In this document: positions 1-6,846 of the stretch, in pieces | Layout: the number at the start of each line of letters is the position of its first letter | How positions within the stretch are numbered: the stretch's first letter is position 1 | NCBI GenBank assembly: GCA_005240015.1 | Contig: SBBV01000553.1 | Span: 1-9,444 of the forward strand | DNA length: 9,444 bases | Reading direction: 5' to 3' | Source: Candidatus Odyssella thessalonicensis | GTDB taxonomy: Bacteria; Pseudomonadota; Alphaproteobacteria; Bin65 | Program-made: the position numbers and the translations under genes | Notes under the pieces: generated by a model | Databases searched by the model: none | What the model was told of the DNA's origin: nothing | The model's input: the letters and a program-made list of their open reading frames with translations, nothing else

Positions 1-277
1 CGGCGAAGCCGCGGCGCATCGTGCCATACTGCCCGGCGTTGGCGGTGCTGCGCAGCACCACGGTCTTGAAGCGTGGCGCCGAGCGCTCGATTTCGTCGAG
101 GATGTCAGGGCTCGCGTCGGTCGAGTTGTCGTCGACAATAACGCATTCGACGCGCGGATAGGCCTGCTTCTGGACCGACTCGAAGCTCTGCTTCAAGTAG
201 CGTGCGTAGTTGTGGTTGGTAATGACGACGCTGACGACCGGAAGCGTGTCGGCGAAGACGGGGGGACTGCCGGTCAT
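1..277 (-). CDS. Family 2 glycosyltransferase, N-terminal part (cut by window edge)
   Basis: This is the first 92 residues of a GT-A fold family 2 glycosyltransferase, which transfers a sugar from a nucleotide donor, probably at the cytoplasmic face of the membrane. After a short N-terminal tail the protein shows the classic beta-1 strand VVSVVITNHNYARYL (about residues 14-28), the nucleotide-binding VIVDDNSTD (about 46-54) and the NAGQYGTMRRGF segment (about 80-91) that follows the third strand in this family. The metal-binding DXD and acceptor region lie beyond the left edge. The start is the ATG at 277, chosen because the conserved fold begins 13 residues later. An in-frame ATG at 394 would overlap the divergent gene and add a non-conserved tail. 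No convincing ribosome binding site is visible. It diverges from the two-module glycosyltransferase at 387. Donor and acceptor cannot be predicted. The family call is secure. Confidence 0.9.
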   Translation of the reverse strand, partial: MTGSPPVFADTLPVVSVVITNHNYARYLKQSFESVQKQAYPRVECVIVDDNSTDASPDILDEIERSAPRFKTVVLRSTANAGQYGTMRRGFA

Positions 278-386
278 GGGATTGGTGGCGCTATGCTCCG
301 GCGGCGCGTCGGCGGCTCCTCCGGCGTCGCGGGCATCATGTTGCCGCCACGCCCAGGAAGGTGCAAGCCAGCTTCGATCCAGCCGA
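278..386. promoter_or_regulatory. Divergent intergenic region between two glycosyltransferase genes
   Basis: These 109 bp separate the start codons of two divergently transcribed glycosyltransferase genes, so promoters for one or both probably lie here. A purine-rich AGGAAGG at 356-362 faces the plus-strand gene but sits 24 bases before its ATG, too far to be a normal ribosome binding site. I see no clear -35/-10 pair or strong inverted repeat. The assignment rests on position only. Confidence 0.35.
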
Positions 387-2051
387 ATGCGCATCGCGAT
401 TCTCAACTGCTACCTTCAAGAAGGCCGCGCCGAGCTCGCAGAGACGGAGGCCACCGAGCGGTTGACGGCGGCCGCCAGCCGCATGGGCATCGAGACCGCC
501 GCTTTCGCGCGCAGCGAGGACATCCTCGACTACAGGCCGGATTTCGTCGTCGTCCTCTCCTACCACGACGCCAAGCTCACGCCGTTTCCCACTTATCTGT
601 TGCTGACCGTGCCGGTCCGTTGGATGGAGGGCTTGCCGCGGTTCCGGCGCAATATCCTTTCCGCCGACGGCTGGTGGACGTTGGCCCCCCAGGCCGCGCG
701 CTTCGTCGACGGGCTCTGCGCCAAGCTGGGCAAGCCGAGCCTCAGCGCCGCCTGCACGATAACGCCGCCGCGAACCCAATTCGCACGGTGCGACTACGGT
801 AACGCGCTCGCGGCCTACATCGGAACGAACTGGGACGGACAGCGGCATCGGGACCTGTTCCTGGAGTTGGCCCGATTCGGGGCCGTGCGGTGCTACGGCA
901 ACCGCGAGCGCTGGTCCTATCTGCCTGGGCCCGCCTATGGCGGCGAGGTGCCCTTCGATGGCGCTTCGGCGCTGGGCGTCTATCGCGCGGCTGGTGTGGG
1001 CCTTTGCTTGAACCATGCCGACTTCGACGCAGAGGCGGTTCCCTCGAACCGCATGTTCGAAATACCCGCCGCCTCGGCCGTCGTGATCGCAAGCCGCAAC
1101 CCGGCCGTCGTCGATGCCTACGGCGATGCCGTATGCTACGTCGACGCCGATGCGCCGGCAGCGCTCGCGGCAAAGCAGATCCGAGACCGCGTGGCGTGGA
1201 TCCGAGCGCATCCCAAGCAGGCCGCCGAGATGGCGGCGCATTGCCACGGCATCTTCCACGAGCGCTTCTCGATCGAGGCGATGCTCGAACGGGCGCTCGC
1301 CCTGCATCGAGCCGTATGCGCGCGGCTGGGCTTTGCGCCGCCGGCGAGCGACACCGCCGCGGTGGCGGCGGCCGGCATCGATCTCACGCTCATGGTGCTG
1401 GTTCGCGATCATTCCACCCCCGGCCTCGAGCGTTGCTTGCGGTCCGTTCGCGCCCAGACGCTGGCGCCGAAAAGCGTCATCGTCGTCGACGCGACGACGG
1501 CGGGTGATGTCGGCGCTGCTATCCCGCGCAGCGACGCTTCCTGGCGCCTGTTGCGGGGTAAACCGGGGCTTGGACTGCCCGCGGCGTTGCGGTTGGCCGA
1601 GGCCGAGATCACAACGGCCTGGCTCGGCTGCATCGACGCAATGGACGAGCTTTACCCGAACCATGTGTTCGCGGTGGCAGACACGCTGCGCCGAGGCGGT
1701 CGAGCGAATGGCGCGCCCCGTCCCGCCGTGATCCATTCCGGAATGGTGCAGGTATCGGAAACGACGCCGCTGCCGGAGCTGATGCGCGACGACCATCAGC
1801 TTGCCCGCAGCGAGCGCATGCGCCTCGTCCAATTCCCAATGCCCGATGAAAACGGCTCGGGACTGCGGCTGCACCCCTCATCCTGCATCGCCGACGTGGC
1901 GGCGCTTCGCCGGCGACTCGGGCGGCGATTCGGGTGGCCGTTCGGCTTCGTCGGCGATCCGATCGGCGACTTGGCCCGCCAGGGTCCGGTGGAAGGCACC
2001 GGCATGGTCACGATCGCCACCCATGGTGCTGTCAGGGTTCGCGCCGGGTAG
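387..2051 (+). CDS. Two-module glycosyltransferase: GT4/CgeB-like module plus degenerate GT2 module
   Basis: This 554-residue protein is probably a glycan-assembly enzyme. Residues 1-310 look like a GT-B type module. An N-terminal Rossmann-like strand (MRIAILNCYL) is followed by AAYIGTNWDGQRHRDLF (about 143-159), and then by a C-terminal donor domain with SNRMFEIPAASAVVIAS (about 220-236) and a following acidic strand, as in the Glyco_trans_1_2/CgeB group. Residues 331-545 begin like a GT2 domain (LTLMVLVRDHSTPGLERCLR, with SVIVVDATTAGD at 363-374 and CIDAMDELYP at 415-424). In that half the usual VDD is VDA and the usual DXD(D) is DAMD, so its activity is doubtful. The ATG at 387 was chosen because the first strand starts there; upstream in-frame starts would overlap the divergent gene. 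It converges with the next gene, and their 3' ends overlap by 20 bp. The donor sugar is unknown; a GDP-heptose is a guess from context. Confidence 0.8.
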   Translation: MRIAILNCYLQEGRAELAETEATERLTAAASRMGIETAAFARSEDILDYRPDFVVVLSYHDAKLTPFPTYLLLTVPVRWMEGLPRFRRNILSADGWWTLAPQAARFVDGLCAKLGKPSLSAACTITPPRTQFARCDYGNALAAYIGTNWDGQRHRDLFLELARFGAVRCYGNRERWSYLPGPAYGGEVPFDGASALGVYRAAGVGLCLNHADFDAEAVPSNRMFEIPAASAVVIASRNPAVVDAYGDAVCYVDADAPAALAAKQIRDRVAWIRAHPKQAAEMAAHCHGIFHERFSIEAMLERALALHRAVCARLGFAPPASDTAAVAAAGIDLTLMVLVRDHSTPGLERCLRSVRAQTLAPKSVIVVDATTAGDVGAAIPRSDASWRLLRGKPGLGLPAALRLAEAEITTAWLGCIDAMDELYPNHVFAVADTLRRGGRANGAPRPAVIHSGMVQVSETTPLPELMRDDHQLARSERMRLVQFPMPDENGSGLRLHPSSCIADVAALRRRLGRRFGWPFGFVGDPIGDLARQGPVEGTGMVTIATHGAVRVRAG

Positions 2052-3474
2052 CCCAGGCCGGGCGTGCCGCGCCGGCCTGGAATGCATCGACGAGTTCGAG
2101 CGCGGCTCTCACGGCGATGCGGCTTTCGTGCTCCGCTTGCTCGAACTCGGTCGCGGTGGCATCGCCGAGCCGATAGGCCATCTCGAGATTTTGCCGCATC
2201 AGCGGCGAATCGAATTCGGCCAAGAACTCGGCGTAGGCGAATTCATCGAAGGGTCTCGCATACTTGGTGAACAGCGCGTTGGGCTCGGCACCGACCAGCA
2301 GCATATGCCCGGGATGGACTCGCTCGATCCTGCCGCGTGCCGCGGGCTTGAGCCAGGTGTCGAGGAAACTGGCGTCGATGGGGTCGAGCCCGAGCGAGAT
2401 GGGGCCGACGATCGCCCGGCCGTCGAGCAGCACCGGCGTCGGATGCGAGATTCGGCCGATGCGACCTTGCGTGCCGGCCCGCCAGAACAGATGGAACGGG
2501 TAGCGGATGGTATTGTCACTGTCGGCGAACCAGCGGCGATCGACGCATCGCGCCGCGAGCCGGCCGAGGCTCGCCGCATCGAAGCGAATCGCCCCGCTCG
2601 CGTCTCGCGCCTGCTCGAGCGCTTGCAGTACCGTCGGCTCGTGCCCCCGCAGCGCGGCCGCGAGCACGACCGCGCGCCCGGCCTGGGTCGCCCTCCAGGC
2701 ATGCTCGAGGTAGGAATCGTTGAAGGCGATGTCGGGAAAGATCAGCGCAACGTGCGTTCCGGCCCTGCGGCCGGCCTCGACGGCGGCATAGTGGCAGAAG
2801 GCGAGCAGCTGGAAGTTTACGAGCGGCTTGCCCGCGAGCGCGGTCCACGCCGCCGGCAGGGGCACGAAAGCCGGCCTGAGCACGGGTTGCAGCGCCGCGA
2901 AGGCGCCACTGCCGCTGATCCTGGCCGCGTCCGAATCGCTGGTGAATATGATCAGGCGTGCCCGAGCTTCGTCGGTTACGGTCCGCAACGACCGCTGCCC
3001 GAGCAGCTGCGGCAAGCCGTATCGCACAAGGAGATCGGCAAAGCGTGCGCCCCAGACCGCAACGGCGATAATGAGTCCGCACGTTTCTCGCTCCGTGGCG
3101 AGATCGAAGGCTTGCGTGGCCGTGTCGGCGAAGCGTCCGCGCGTGTCCCGCATGAAACCCGGGATCTCGCCCAGCTTGCCGGCTTCCTCCGCCGCGCGCA
3201 CATGTTCGTCCGCCTCGCGCAGGCTCGCATGGCGGAGCACATACTCGGCCGCCGCCCATTGCAGTGCGTCATCGTCGGGCGCTAGTAGCGCGGCGGTGCG
3301 AAAGAGGGCCACGGCCTCCGCCTTGCGATTGAGCCCCGAGGCGGACTTCGCTGCCTTGAGGCACCGAGGCAGAAGCCTGTCCGCCTCGGCGTTTGCGAAA
3401 GCGGAAGGATCGACGCCGATCAACTCGGCGGCACGCAAGACGAATTCGGGAGGCGAGCCCACGCTATTGGGCAT
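2032..3474 (-). CDS. Uncharacterised 480-residue protein, TPR-like helices plus possible glycosyltransferase-like core
   Basis: I do not recognise a named family. The first 100 or so residues are helical and alanine-rich, with a TPR-like stretch (AVALFRTAALLAPDDDALQW, about 53-72). From about residue 135 the sequence turns alpha/beta: GLIIAVAVWGARFADLL, then ARLIIFTSDSDAARI, then THVALIFPDIAFNDSYL with an acidic residue after a hydrophobic strand. This order resembles uncharacterised glycan-cluster proteins of alphaproteobacteria and a GT-A-like fold, but that is inference. The C-terminal part has NTIRYPFHLFW and a strand-rich stretch that includes HPTPVLLDGRAIVGPISLGL. There is no signal peptide or membrane segment. 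It is the last gene of the minus-strand operon, starting 10 bp after the coiled-coil gene. The start is the ATG at 3474. Its 3' end overlaps the convergent glycosyltransferase gene. A glycosyltransferase or a glycan-linked accessory protein are both possible. Confidence 0.75.
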   Translation of the reverse strand: MPNSVGSPPEFVLRAAELIGVDPSAFANAEADRLLPRCLKAAKSASGLNRKAEAVALFRTAALLAPDDDALQWAAAEYVLRHASLREADEHVRAAEEAGKLGEIPGFMRDTRGRFADTATQAFDLATERETCGLIIAVAVWGARFADLLVRYGLPQLLGQRSLRTVTDEARARLIIFTSDSDAARISGSGAFAALQPVLRPAFVPLPAAWTALAGKPLVNFQLLAFCHYAAVEAGRRAGTHVALIFPDIAFNDSYLEHAWRATQAGRAVVLAAALRGHEPTVLQALEQARDASGAIRFDAASLGRLAARCVDRRWFADSDNTIRYPFHLFWRAGTQGRIGRISHPTPVLLDGRAIVGPISLGLDPIDASFLDTWLKPAARGRIERVHPGHMLLVGAEPNALFTKYARPFDEFAYAEFLAEFDSPLMRQNLEMAYRLGDATATEFEQAEHESRIAVRAALELVDAFQAGAARPAWATRREP

Positions 3475-3484
3475 CTGGCCGCGC

Positions 3485-4102
3485 TCAGCCCGGACCCTCG
3501 GAACGGGCGCCCTCCAGCGCGGCGATGCGATCGAGGTCTTGCCGGTGGATCATTTCCAGATGGGCGAGCGCTTCCTCCAGCGCCCGCGCCCGGTCCGATT
3601 CCTCGTTCAATCGCTTGAGATCGCCAGTGCGCAGTTCGGCCAAGCCGCTCAGTGCCCTTTCCAACTCCTCGACGCGCCCGCTTAGCTGCCGCAAATCGCC
3701 AAGACGCAGCGCCGACAACGCCTTGAGCGACTTCTGAAGCGTGGCGGCGCGCTCGCTTTCCTCTTTCAGCCGCAAGAGATCAGCCTGGCGGAGGGCTTCC
3801 ACATCGGCCAGAGCCTTGCGCAGCGAGGCGATCTCCGAGGAATGCCGGGCCTGAAGCGCCAAGCGCGCGGCGGTTTCTTGTTCAAGTGAAGCCGCCAGCG
3901 CCAGCCGGCCCGAACGCTCGCGCTCGGTCACGGCAAGGTCGAGCTCCCTTGCCTGCTGCAGTTCGGCCAAGTCTTGCAGCAGCTTTTGCTGCAGCCCGTC
4001 TGCCTCGGCGAGCTCGCGGACGCGCTGCCGCTGCAGCGCATGGAGCGCCCGCCGCAGCGCGGTCTCGGCAATTGGGAGGCTGTCTTTCTCTGCCGGTTGC
4101 AT
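3485..4102 (-). CDS. Repetitive coiled-coil protein of unknown function
   Basis: This 205-residue protein is almost entirely charged, leucine- and alanine-rich helix, with no signal peptide, membrane segment or enzyme motif. It is predicted to be a cytoplasmic coiled coil. The C-terminal half repeats a unit of the form ALRxxDLxRLxEESxRAxxL. The aspartates of the repeated DL motif fall at about residues 108, 136, 161 and 189, so the spacing is 28, 25 and 28. It lies between a sugar SDR gene and the orphan gene, which starts 10 bp downstream, so a structural or scaffold role with that partner is plausible but unproven. The ATG at 4102, preceded by AGGTGA, is preferred. A TTG at 4165 would add 21 residues of non-helical character and shorten the gap to the upstream gene from 73 to 10 bp, so the start is uncertain. 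Confidence 0.75.
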   Translation of the reverse strand: MQPAEKDSLPIAETALRRALHALQRQRVRELAEADGLQQKLLQDLAELQQARELDLAVTERERSGRLALAASLEQETAARLALQARHSSEIASLRKALADVEALRQADLLRLKEESERAATLQKSLKALSALRLGDLRQLSGRVEELERALSGLAELRTGDLKRLNEESDRARALEEALAHLEMIHRQDLDRIAALEGARSEGPG

Positions 4103-4175
4103 ACCGTCACCTGGCTCGCTGCGGCTTAGGAAATGTTGCGGGACGCGACGCCCCACCGCTGTCAAGACATTAGAA

Positions 4176-5144
4176 CTAGCGCGCGGACAATCGCTCCTTC
4201 TTGTACCACGCCAGCGTGCGCTTGAGCCCTTCCTCGAGCGAAACCTTGGGCGCGAAACCGAGCTCGCGGCGCGCCTTGCCGCCGTCGATCAGCCGGATCG
4301 GGATCGTGCTCGGCTTCGTGGCGTCGAAGCGCACATCGGCGCGGCGGTAGTCGCCGGCTTCCAGCGCGAGGCGCAGGATCTCCTTCACGCTCGCGCCGCG
4401 CTCGGAGCAGAGGTTGACCACGTAGTAGTCCTCGGGCCGCGCCATGGCGAGCAACACGCCCTCGACGAAATCGTCGATGTAGAGGAGATCGCGGACGTCT
4501 TCGCCGGTGCCCCACATCTCGATCGGCGATTGGCGCTCCGCGACCCGGCGGATGATTGCGGCCGTCACGTGGCTGGTGGCGAAATCGAACTTGTCCCATG
4601 GGCCGAACACATTCGACGGCCGCACGACGCAGGTGGGCATGCGCCGCGGGATCTTCTCGGCGTAGGTGCGGCACAGCACTTCCGCATAGCGCTTCATCCA
4701 GGCCACGGCGAAATAGCCGTCGTAGGGGTCGGCGTCGAACATCTCGTGCTCGGCGACCGGCCGCGCGCCGGTCGGCGGATAAGCCGCGCCGCTGCTGATG
4801 AACAGAAACTTCTTCACGCCGGCCCGGTACGCGGCCTCGAGCGTCAGCGCATTCATCATCACGTTCGGCGTCACATGCGCGAGCGGGTCGGTGCGCATGA
4901 CCGCAGCCCCGCTGGTGTTCGCCGCGCACATGAAGACGTAGTCCATGCCGGCGACCACACGGGCGCAATCCTCGGGGCGCCGCAGATCCGCCTCAACATA
5001 GGCGATCGCCGCATCGTCGATCTGGATGGGGCGTTCGCGCCGTGTCGCGCGCACCGCCGCACCCGCTCGCGCCAGCCGTAGGGAAAGATGGGTGCCGAGG
5101 AACCCGGTCCCGCCGGCAACGAGCACTTTGGACCCTTCGAACAT
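4176..5144 (-). CDS. NAD(P)-dependent sugar epimerase/reductase, GDP-fucose-synthase-like SDR
   Basis: This 322-residue extended short-chain dehydrogenase acts on a nucleotide sugar in the cytoplasm. It has the cofactor motif GGTGFLG (11-17), the acidic DL after the third strand (53-54), the serine strand FLFISSGAAYP (113-123) and the substrate region VVRPSNVFGPWDKFDF (173-188), followed by WGTGEDVRDLLYIDDF. The last pattern matches GDP-L-fucose synthase and related GDP-4-keto-6-deoxy-sugar enzymes. The conserved lysine of the catalytic YxxxK appears to be K151 (AWMKRYAEVLC), but the position four residues before it is valine; the nearest tyrosine is Y144. It is third in the minus-strand operon, starting 12 bp after the RmlC-like gene, whose stop codon TAG runs into an AGGA that may serve as ribosome binding site. 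It could be the C4-reductase of a 6-deoxy-heptose pathway or a separate epimerase; family membership does not decide between them. Confidence 0.85.
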   Translation of the reverse strand: MFEGSKVLVAGGTGFLGTHLSLRLARAGAAVRATRRERPIQIDDAAIAYVEADLRRPEDCARVVAGMDYVFMCAANTSGAAVMRTDPLAHVTPNVMMNALTLEAAYRAGVKKFLFISSGAAYPPTGARPVAEHEMFDADPYDGYFAVAWMKRYAEVLCRTYAEKIPRRMPTCVVRPSNVFGPWDKFDFATSHVTAAIIRRVAERQSPIEMWGTGEDVRDLLYIDDFVEGVLLAMARPEDYYVVNLCSERGASVKEILRLALEAGDYRRADVRFDATKPSTIPIRLIDGGKARRELGFAPKVSLEEGLKRTLAWYKKERLSAR

Positions 5145-5156
5145 TCCGCGCGAATC

Positions 5157-5681
5157 CTAGGCGACGCTGCCGTCGTCGCGCCGCGACAGGATGGGATCCT
5201 TTACCGGCCACCAGAGGCCCAGCGCGGGATCGTTCCATCGGAGCGTGAACTGACGCGCACGATCGTAGTAGGTCGATTGCTTGTAATGGAAGATCGCGTG
5301 CTCGCTGAGCACGACGTGGCCGTTGCCGAACTTCGGCGGAATCAGGACCTGAAGGTTGCTGCGGTCGGAAAGCGTGAACGCCGTCCACTGCTTGAATTGC
5401 GGGGATGCGCTGTCCCAGTTGACGACGACGAGATAGAAGCGGCCGAAGAGGCAGCTCACCAGTTTCCAGGTCGCATCGTCGCCGTGCAGGCCGCGCAGCA
5501 CATGGCGGCCCGAGGTCGAGACATCGTCTTGCACGAAATCGACTTCGATGCCGGCGCGGCGATAGAGGTCGCGATTGTAGAGCTCGACATAGGTGCCGCG
5601 AAAATCCTCGAAGCGGGTCGGCGGAACGACCAGCTTGACGCCTTTGAGCGGCGTGTCCTCGACGCGGACAGTTTCGCTCAT
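5157..5681 (-). CDS. RmlC-like cupin sugar 3,5-epimerase (C3 or C3/C5 epimerase)
   Basis: This 174-residue cupin belongs to the dTDP-4-dehydrorhamnose 3,5-epimerase family and has the usual family length. Such enzymes epimerise C3 and/or C5 of a 4-keto-6-deoxy nucleotide sugar. The residues expected for catalysis are present: H66 in VLRGLHGDD, Y133 in FHYKQSTYYD and D151 in RWNDPALGLWWP. RGLH is followed by GDDATWKL rather than the commoner yQ..pq.KL of true RmlC, which suggests a distinct subfamily. With no RmlA, RmlB or RmlD genes here, and HddA, HddC and GMD-like genes next door, a role like C. jejuni DdahB or MlghB on a GDP-6-deoxy-4-keto-heptose fits better than rhamnose synthesis; that is inference. 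The start at 5681 overlaps the previous gene's stop by 4 bp (ATGA) and has a strong Shine-Dalgarno, implying translational coupling. Confidence 0.88.
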   Translation of the reverse strand: MSETVRVEDTPLKGVKLVVPPTRFEDFRGTYVELYNRDLYRRAGIEVDFVQDDVSTSGRHVLRGLHGDDATWKLVSCLFGRFYLVVVNWDSASPQFKQWTAFTLSDRSNLQVLIPPKFGNGHVVLSEHAIFHYKQSTYYDRARQFTLRWNDPALGLWWPVKDPILSRRDDGSVA

Positions 5682-6697
5682 CGCGCCGCCTCCCCGGCCG
5701 CGCTTTCCGGCTCGGCAAAGTAGTTCATGCGGTGGAGATACTCCCGCTCGTTGGCGACGAACCATTCCCAGGTCTGGCGCAACCCGCTCTCCAGCGACGT
5801 CGCCGGAGAATAGCCGATGAGCTCGCGCGCCCTCGCGATGTCCATCACTCGGCGCGGGAAGCCGGCCGGCTTGGTCGGGTCGAACTCGTACGTGAACGGA
5901 ACGACGCGACCGAGCGTCTCCACCAGCTCGCGGATTGTGTAGCCCCGCCCGCCGCCGAGATTGACGAACCCCTCGCCGGTGCCATGCCACAGTGCGCGCA
6001 GCACGCCTTCGGCGACGTCGCGCGCGAAGGCGAAGTCGCGGATGGCGCTGCCGTCGCCCCAGATGCGCAACGGGTTCTCGCCGGCGCGGATGCGCGCCAT
6101 CAGCGACGGCACCACCATCGCGTTCTTGGGATCGAAATTGTCACCGGGGCCGTAGACGTTGGAGGGGCGCACCACGGCGAAGTTCCGGAGCCCGTATTGG
6201 ATGCGATAGGCCTGGATCTGCAGCTCCGCCATCCGCTTTGCCCAGCCGGGGAACATGTCCATCGGCGGCTGGTCGAAAGAGTCGTCGGCCTCGCGGAAGA
6301 CTTCGCCGCTGGCGTAGGCGCCGATCGAGCTGGTGTAGACGACGCGCGCCACGCGATTGAGCCGGGCCGCCTCCAGCACGTTGGTATTCATCATCAGCAG
6401 CGGCACGAAGAAGCTCGCGGGCTTCGACTTGGTCACCTCGATTGAGCCCTTGATGCCAGCGACGTGTACGACGGCGTCGGCATCCTTCGTCATCTCCTTG
6501 CAGAAGGCGAAATCGGCGAGATCGCCATAGACGTGTTCGGCGCGGCGATCGACCGAAATGCGGTCGAGCGAGATGATCCGCACGCGCGCACCGGCGTTGG
6601 CCAGGAGATCGACGATCTGGCGCCCGATCATGCCGGTGCCGCCGGTGACCATGATCTTCTGGCCGGCGAAATTGCGCAGCACGTCTTCGATGTTCAT
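5678..6697 (-). CDS. GDP-4-keto-6-deoxy-sugar reductase/epimerase-like SDR
   Basis: This 339-residue extended SDR is the first gene of the minus-strand operon. It has the cofactor motif GGTGMIG (19-25), a DL pair (59-60), HVAGIKGS (78-85), the serine strand YTSSIGAY (121-128) and VVRPSNVYGPGDNFDP (175-190), all close to the GDP-L-fucose synthase plan. The expected YxxxK reads PGWAK (150-154), so lysine K154 is present but the tyrosine is proline. In the 6-deoxy-heptose setting a C4-reductase role (DmhB or DdahC type) is likely, but the unusual active site leaves room for another reaction. The ATG at 6697 was chosen because an upstream GTG at 6724 adds only a basic, non-conserved leader (nine residues) and the fold starts soon after. 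The gene overlaps the epimerase gene by 4 bp and diverges from the guanylyltransferase gene. Confidence 0.87.
   Translation of the reverse strand: MNIEDVLRNFAGQKIMVTGGTGMIGRQIVDLLANAGARVRIISLDRISVDRRAEHVYGDLADFAFCKEMTKDADAVVHVAGIKGSIEVTKSKPASFFVPLLMMNTNVLEAARLNRVARVVYTSSIGAYASGEVFREADDSFDQPPMDMFPGWAKRMAELQIQAYRIQYGLRNFAVVRPSNVYGPGDNFDPKNAMVVPSLMARIRAGENPLRIWGDGSAIRDFAFARDVAEGVLRALWHGTGEGFVNLGGGRGYTIRELVETLGRVVPFTYEFDPTKPAGFPRRVMDIARARELIGYSPATSLESGLRQTWEWFVANEREYLHRMNYFAEPESAAGEAAR
5689..5693 (-). promoter_or_regulatory. Shine-Dalgarno site of the RmlC-like gene
   Basis: On the minus strand GGAGG lies seven bases before the ATG at 5681, inside the end of the preceding SDR gene. It is the best ribosome binding site in the window and fixes the start of the epimerase within an ATGA overlap. 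Confidence 0.75.
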
Positions 6698-6846
6698 CGC
6701 CCTGGTCCGTCGTTGCGGCGGCACTCCGACGGTTGGCTAGCACGTCTCGGCCTTCGTCTGGAAGGACGGGGCCGCGCGTTCCGTTTGCGTGCTTGCGCCG
6801 CCCCGGGTAGACAGCCCTTCGTGCCCCAAGGCTCGAACGAGAGGTC
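6698..6846. promoter_or_regulatory. Divergent intergenic region between the two sugar-nucleotide operons
   Basis: These 149 bp lie between the start codons of the minus-strand SDR operon and the plus-strand HddC operon, so the promoters of both are expected here. Facing the plus operon there is only a weak sigma70-like pair, TTGCGT (6785-6790) and TAGACA (6808-6813) with 17 bp between, each matching three of six consensus bases. Facing the minus operon I find no clear box. GAGAGG just before the ATG at 6847 is a short-spaced ribosome binding candidate. Shared regulation of the two halves of the pathway is plausible from this arrangement. Confidence 0.45.
6707..6732. repeat. Short inverted repeat CCGTCG-N14-CGACGG
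   Basis: CCGTCG at 6707-6712 is the exact reverse complement of CGACGG at 6727-6732, with centres 20 bp apart (about two helical turns). It lies 10-35 bp upstream of the minus-strand start at 6697, in the probable leader or operator area. Six-base palindromes are common by chance in GC-rich DNA, so this is only a candidate operator or leader hairpin. Confidence 0.25.

Noticed and set aside
278..394. In-frame upstream ATG at 394 (minus strand) as start of the GT2 gene
   Set aside because: It would add about 39 residues of unusual composition and overlap the divergent gene; the conserved fold begins just after the ATG at 277.
336..1874. Long open frame on the minus strand opposite the two-module glycosyltransferase (512 codons)
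   Set aside because: It is arginine-rich, has no recognisable fold, and lies opposite a gene with clear glycosyltransferase motifs. Long antisense frames are expected in GC-rich coding DNA.
1801..3285. Long open frame on the plus strand opposite the orphan gene (494 codons)
   Set aside because: Its composition is glutamate-, arginine- and glycine-rich with no motif, while the minus-strand frame has a proper start next to the operon and hydrophobic strands typical of a folded protein.
4103..4165. TTG at 4165 as start of the coiled-coil gene
   Set aside because: TTG is a rare start, and the extra 21 residues do not continue the helix. The ATG at 4102 has AGGTGA upstream. Kept open because the 10 bp spacing to the upstream gene would suit an operon.
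5157..5681. dTDP-L-rhamnose pathway as the meaning of the RmlC-like gene
   Set aside because: RmlA, RmlB and RmlD are absent from the window. The surrounding enzymes are of the GDP-sugar type, and the residues after RGLH differ from typical RmlC. The pathway could still be encoded elsewhere.
6698..6724. GTG at 6724 as start of the first SDR gene
   Set aside because: It adds nine basic residues with no conservation expected; the ATG at 6697 leads directly into the fold.
6785..6813. TTGCGT-N17-TAGACA as a firm sigma70 promoter for hddC
   Set aside because: The spacing is ideal, but each box matches only three of six consensus bases, which is not enough for a separate feature.
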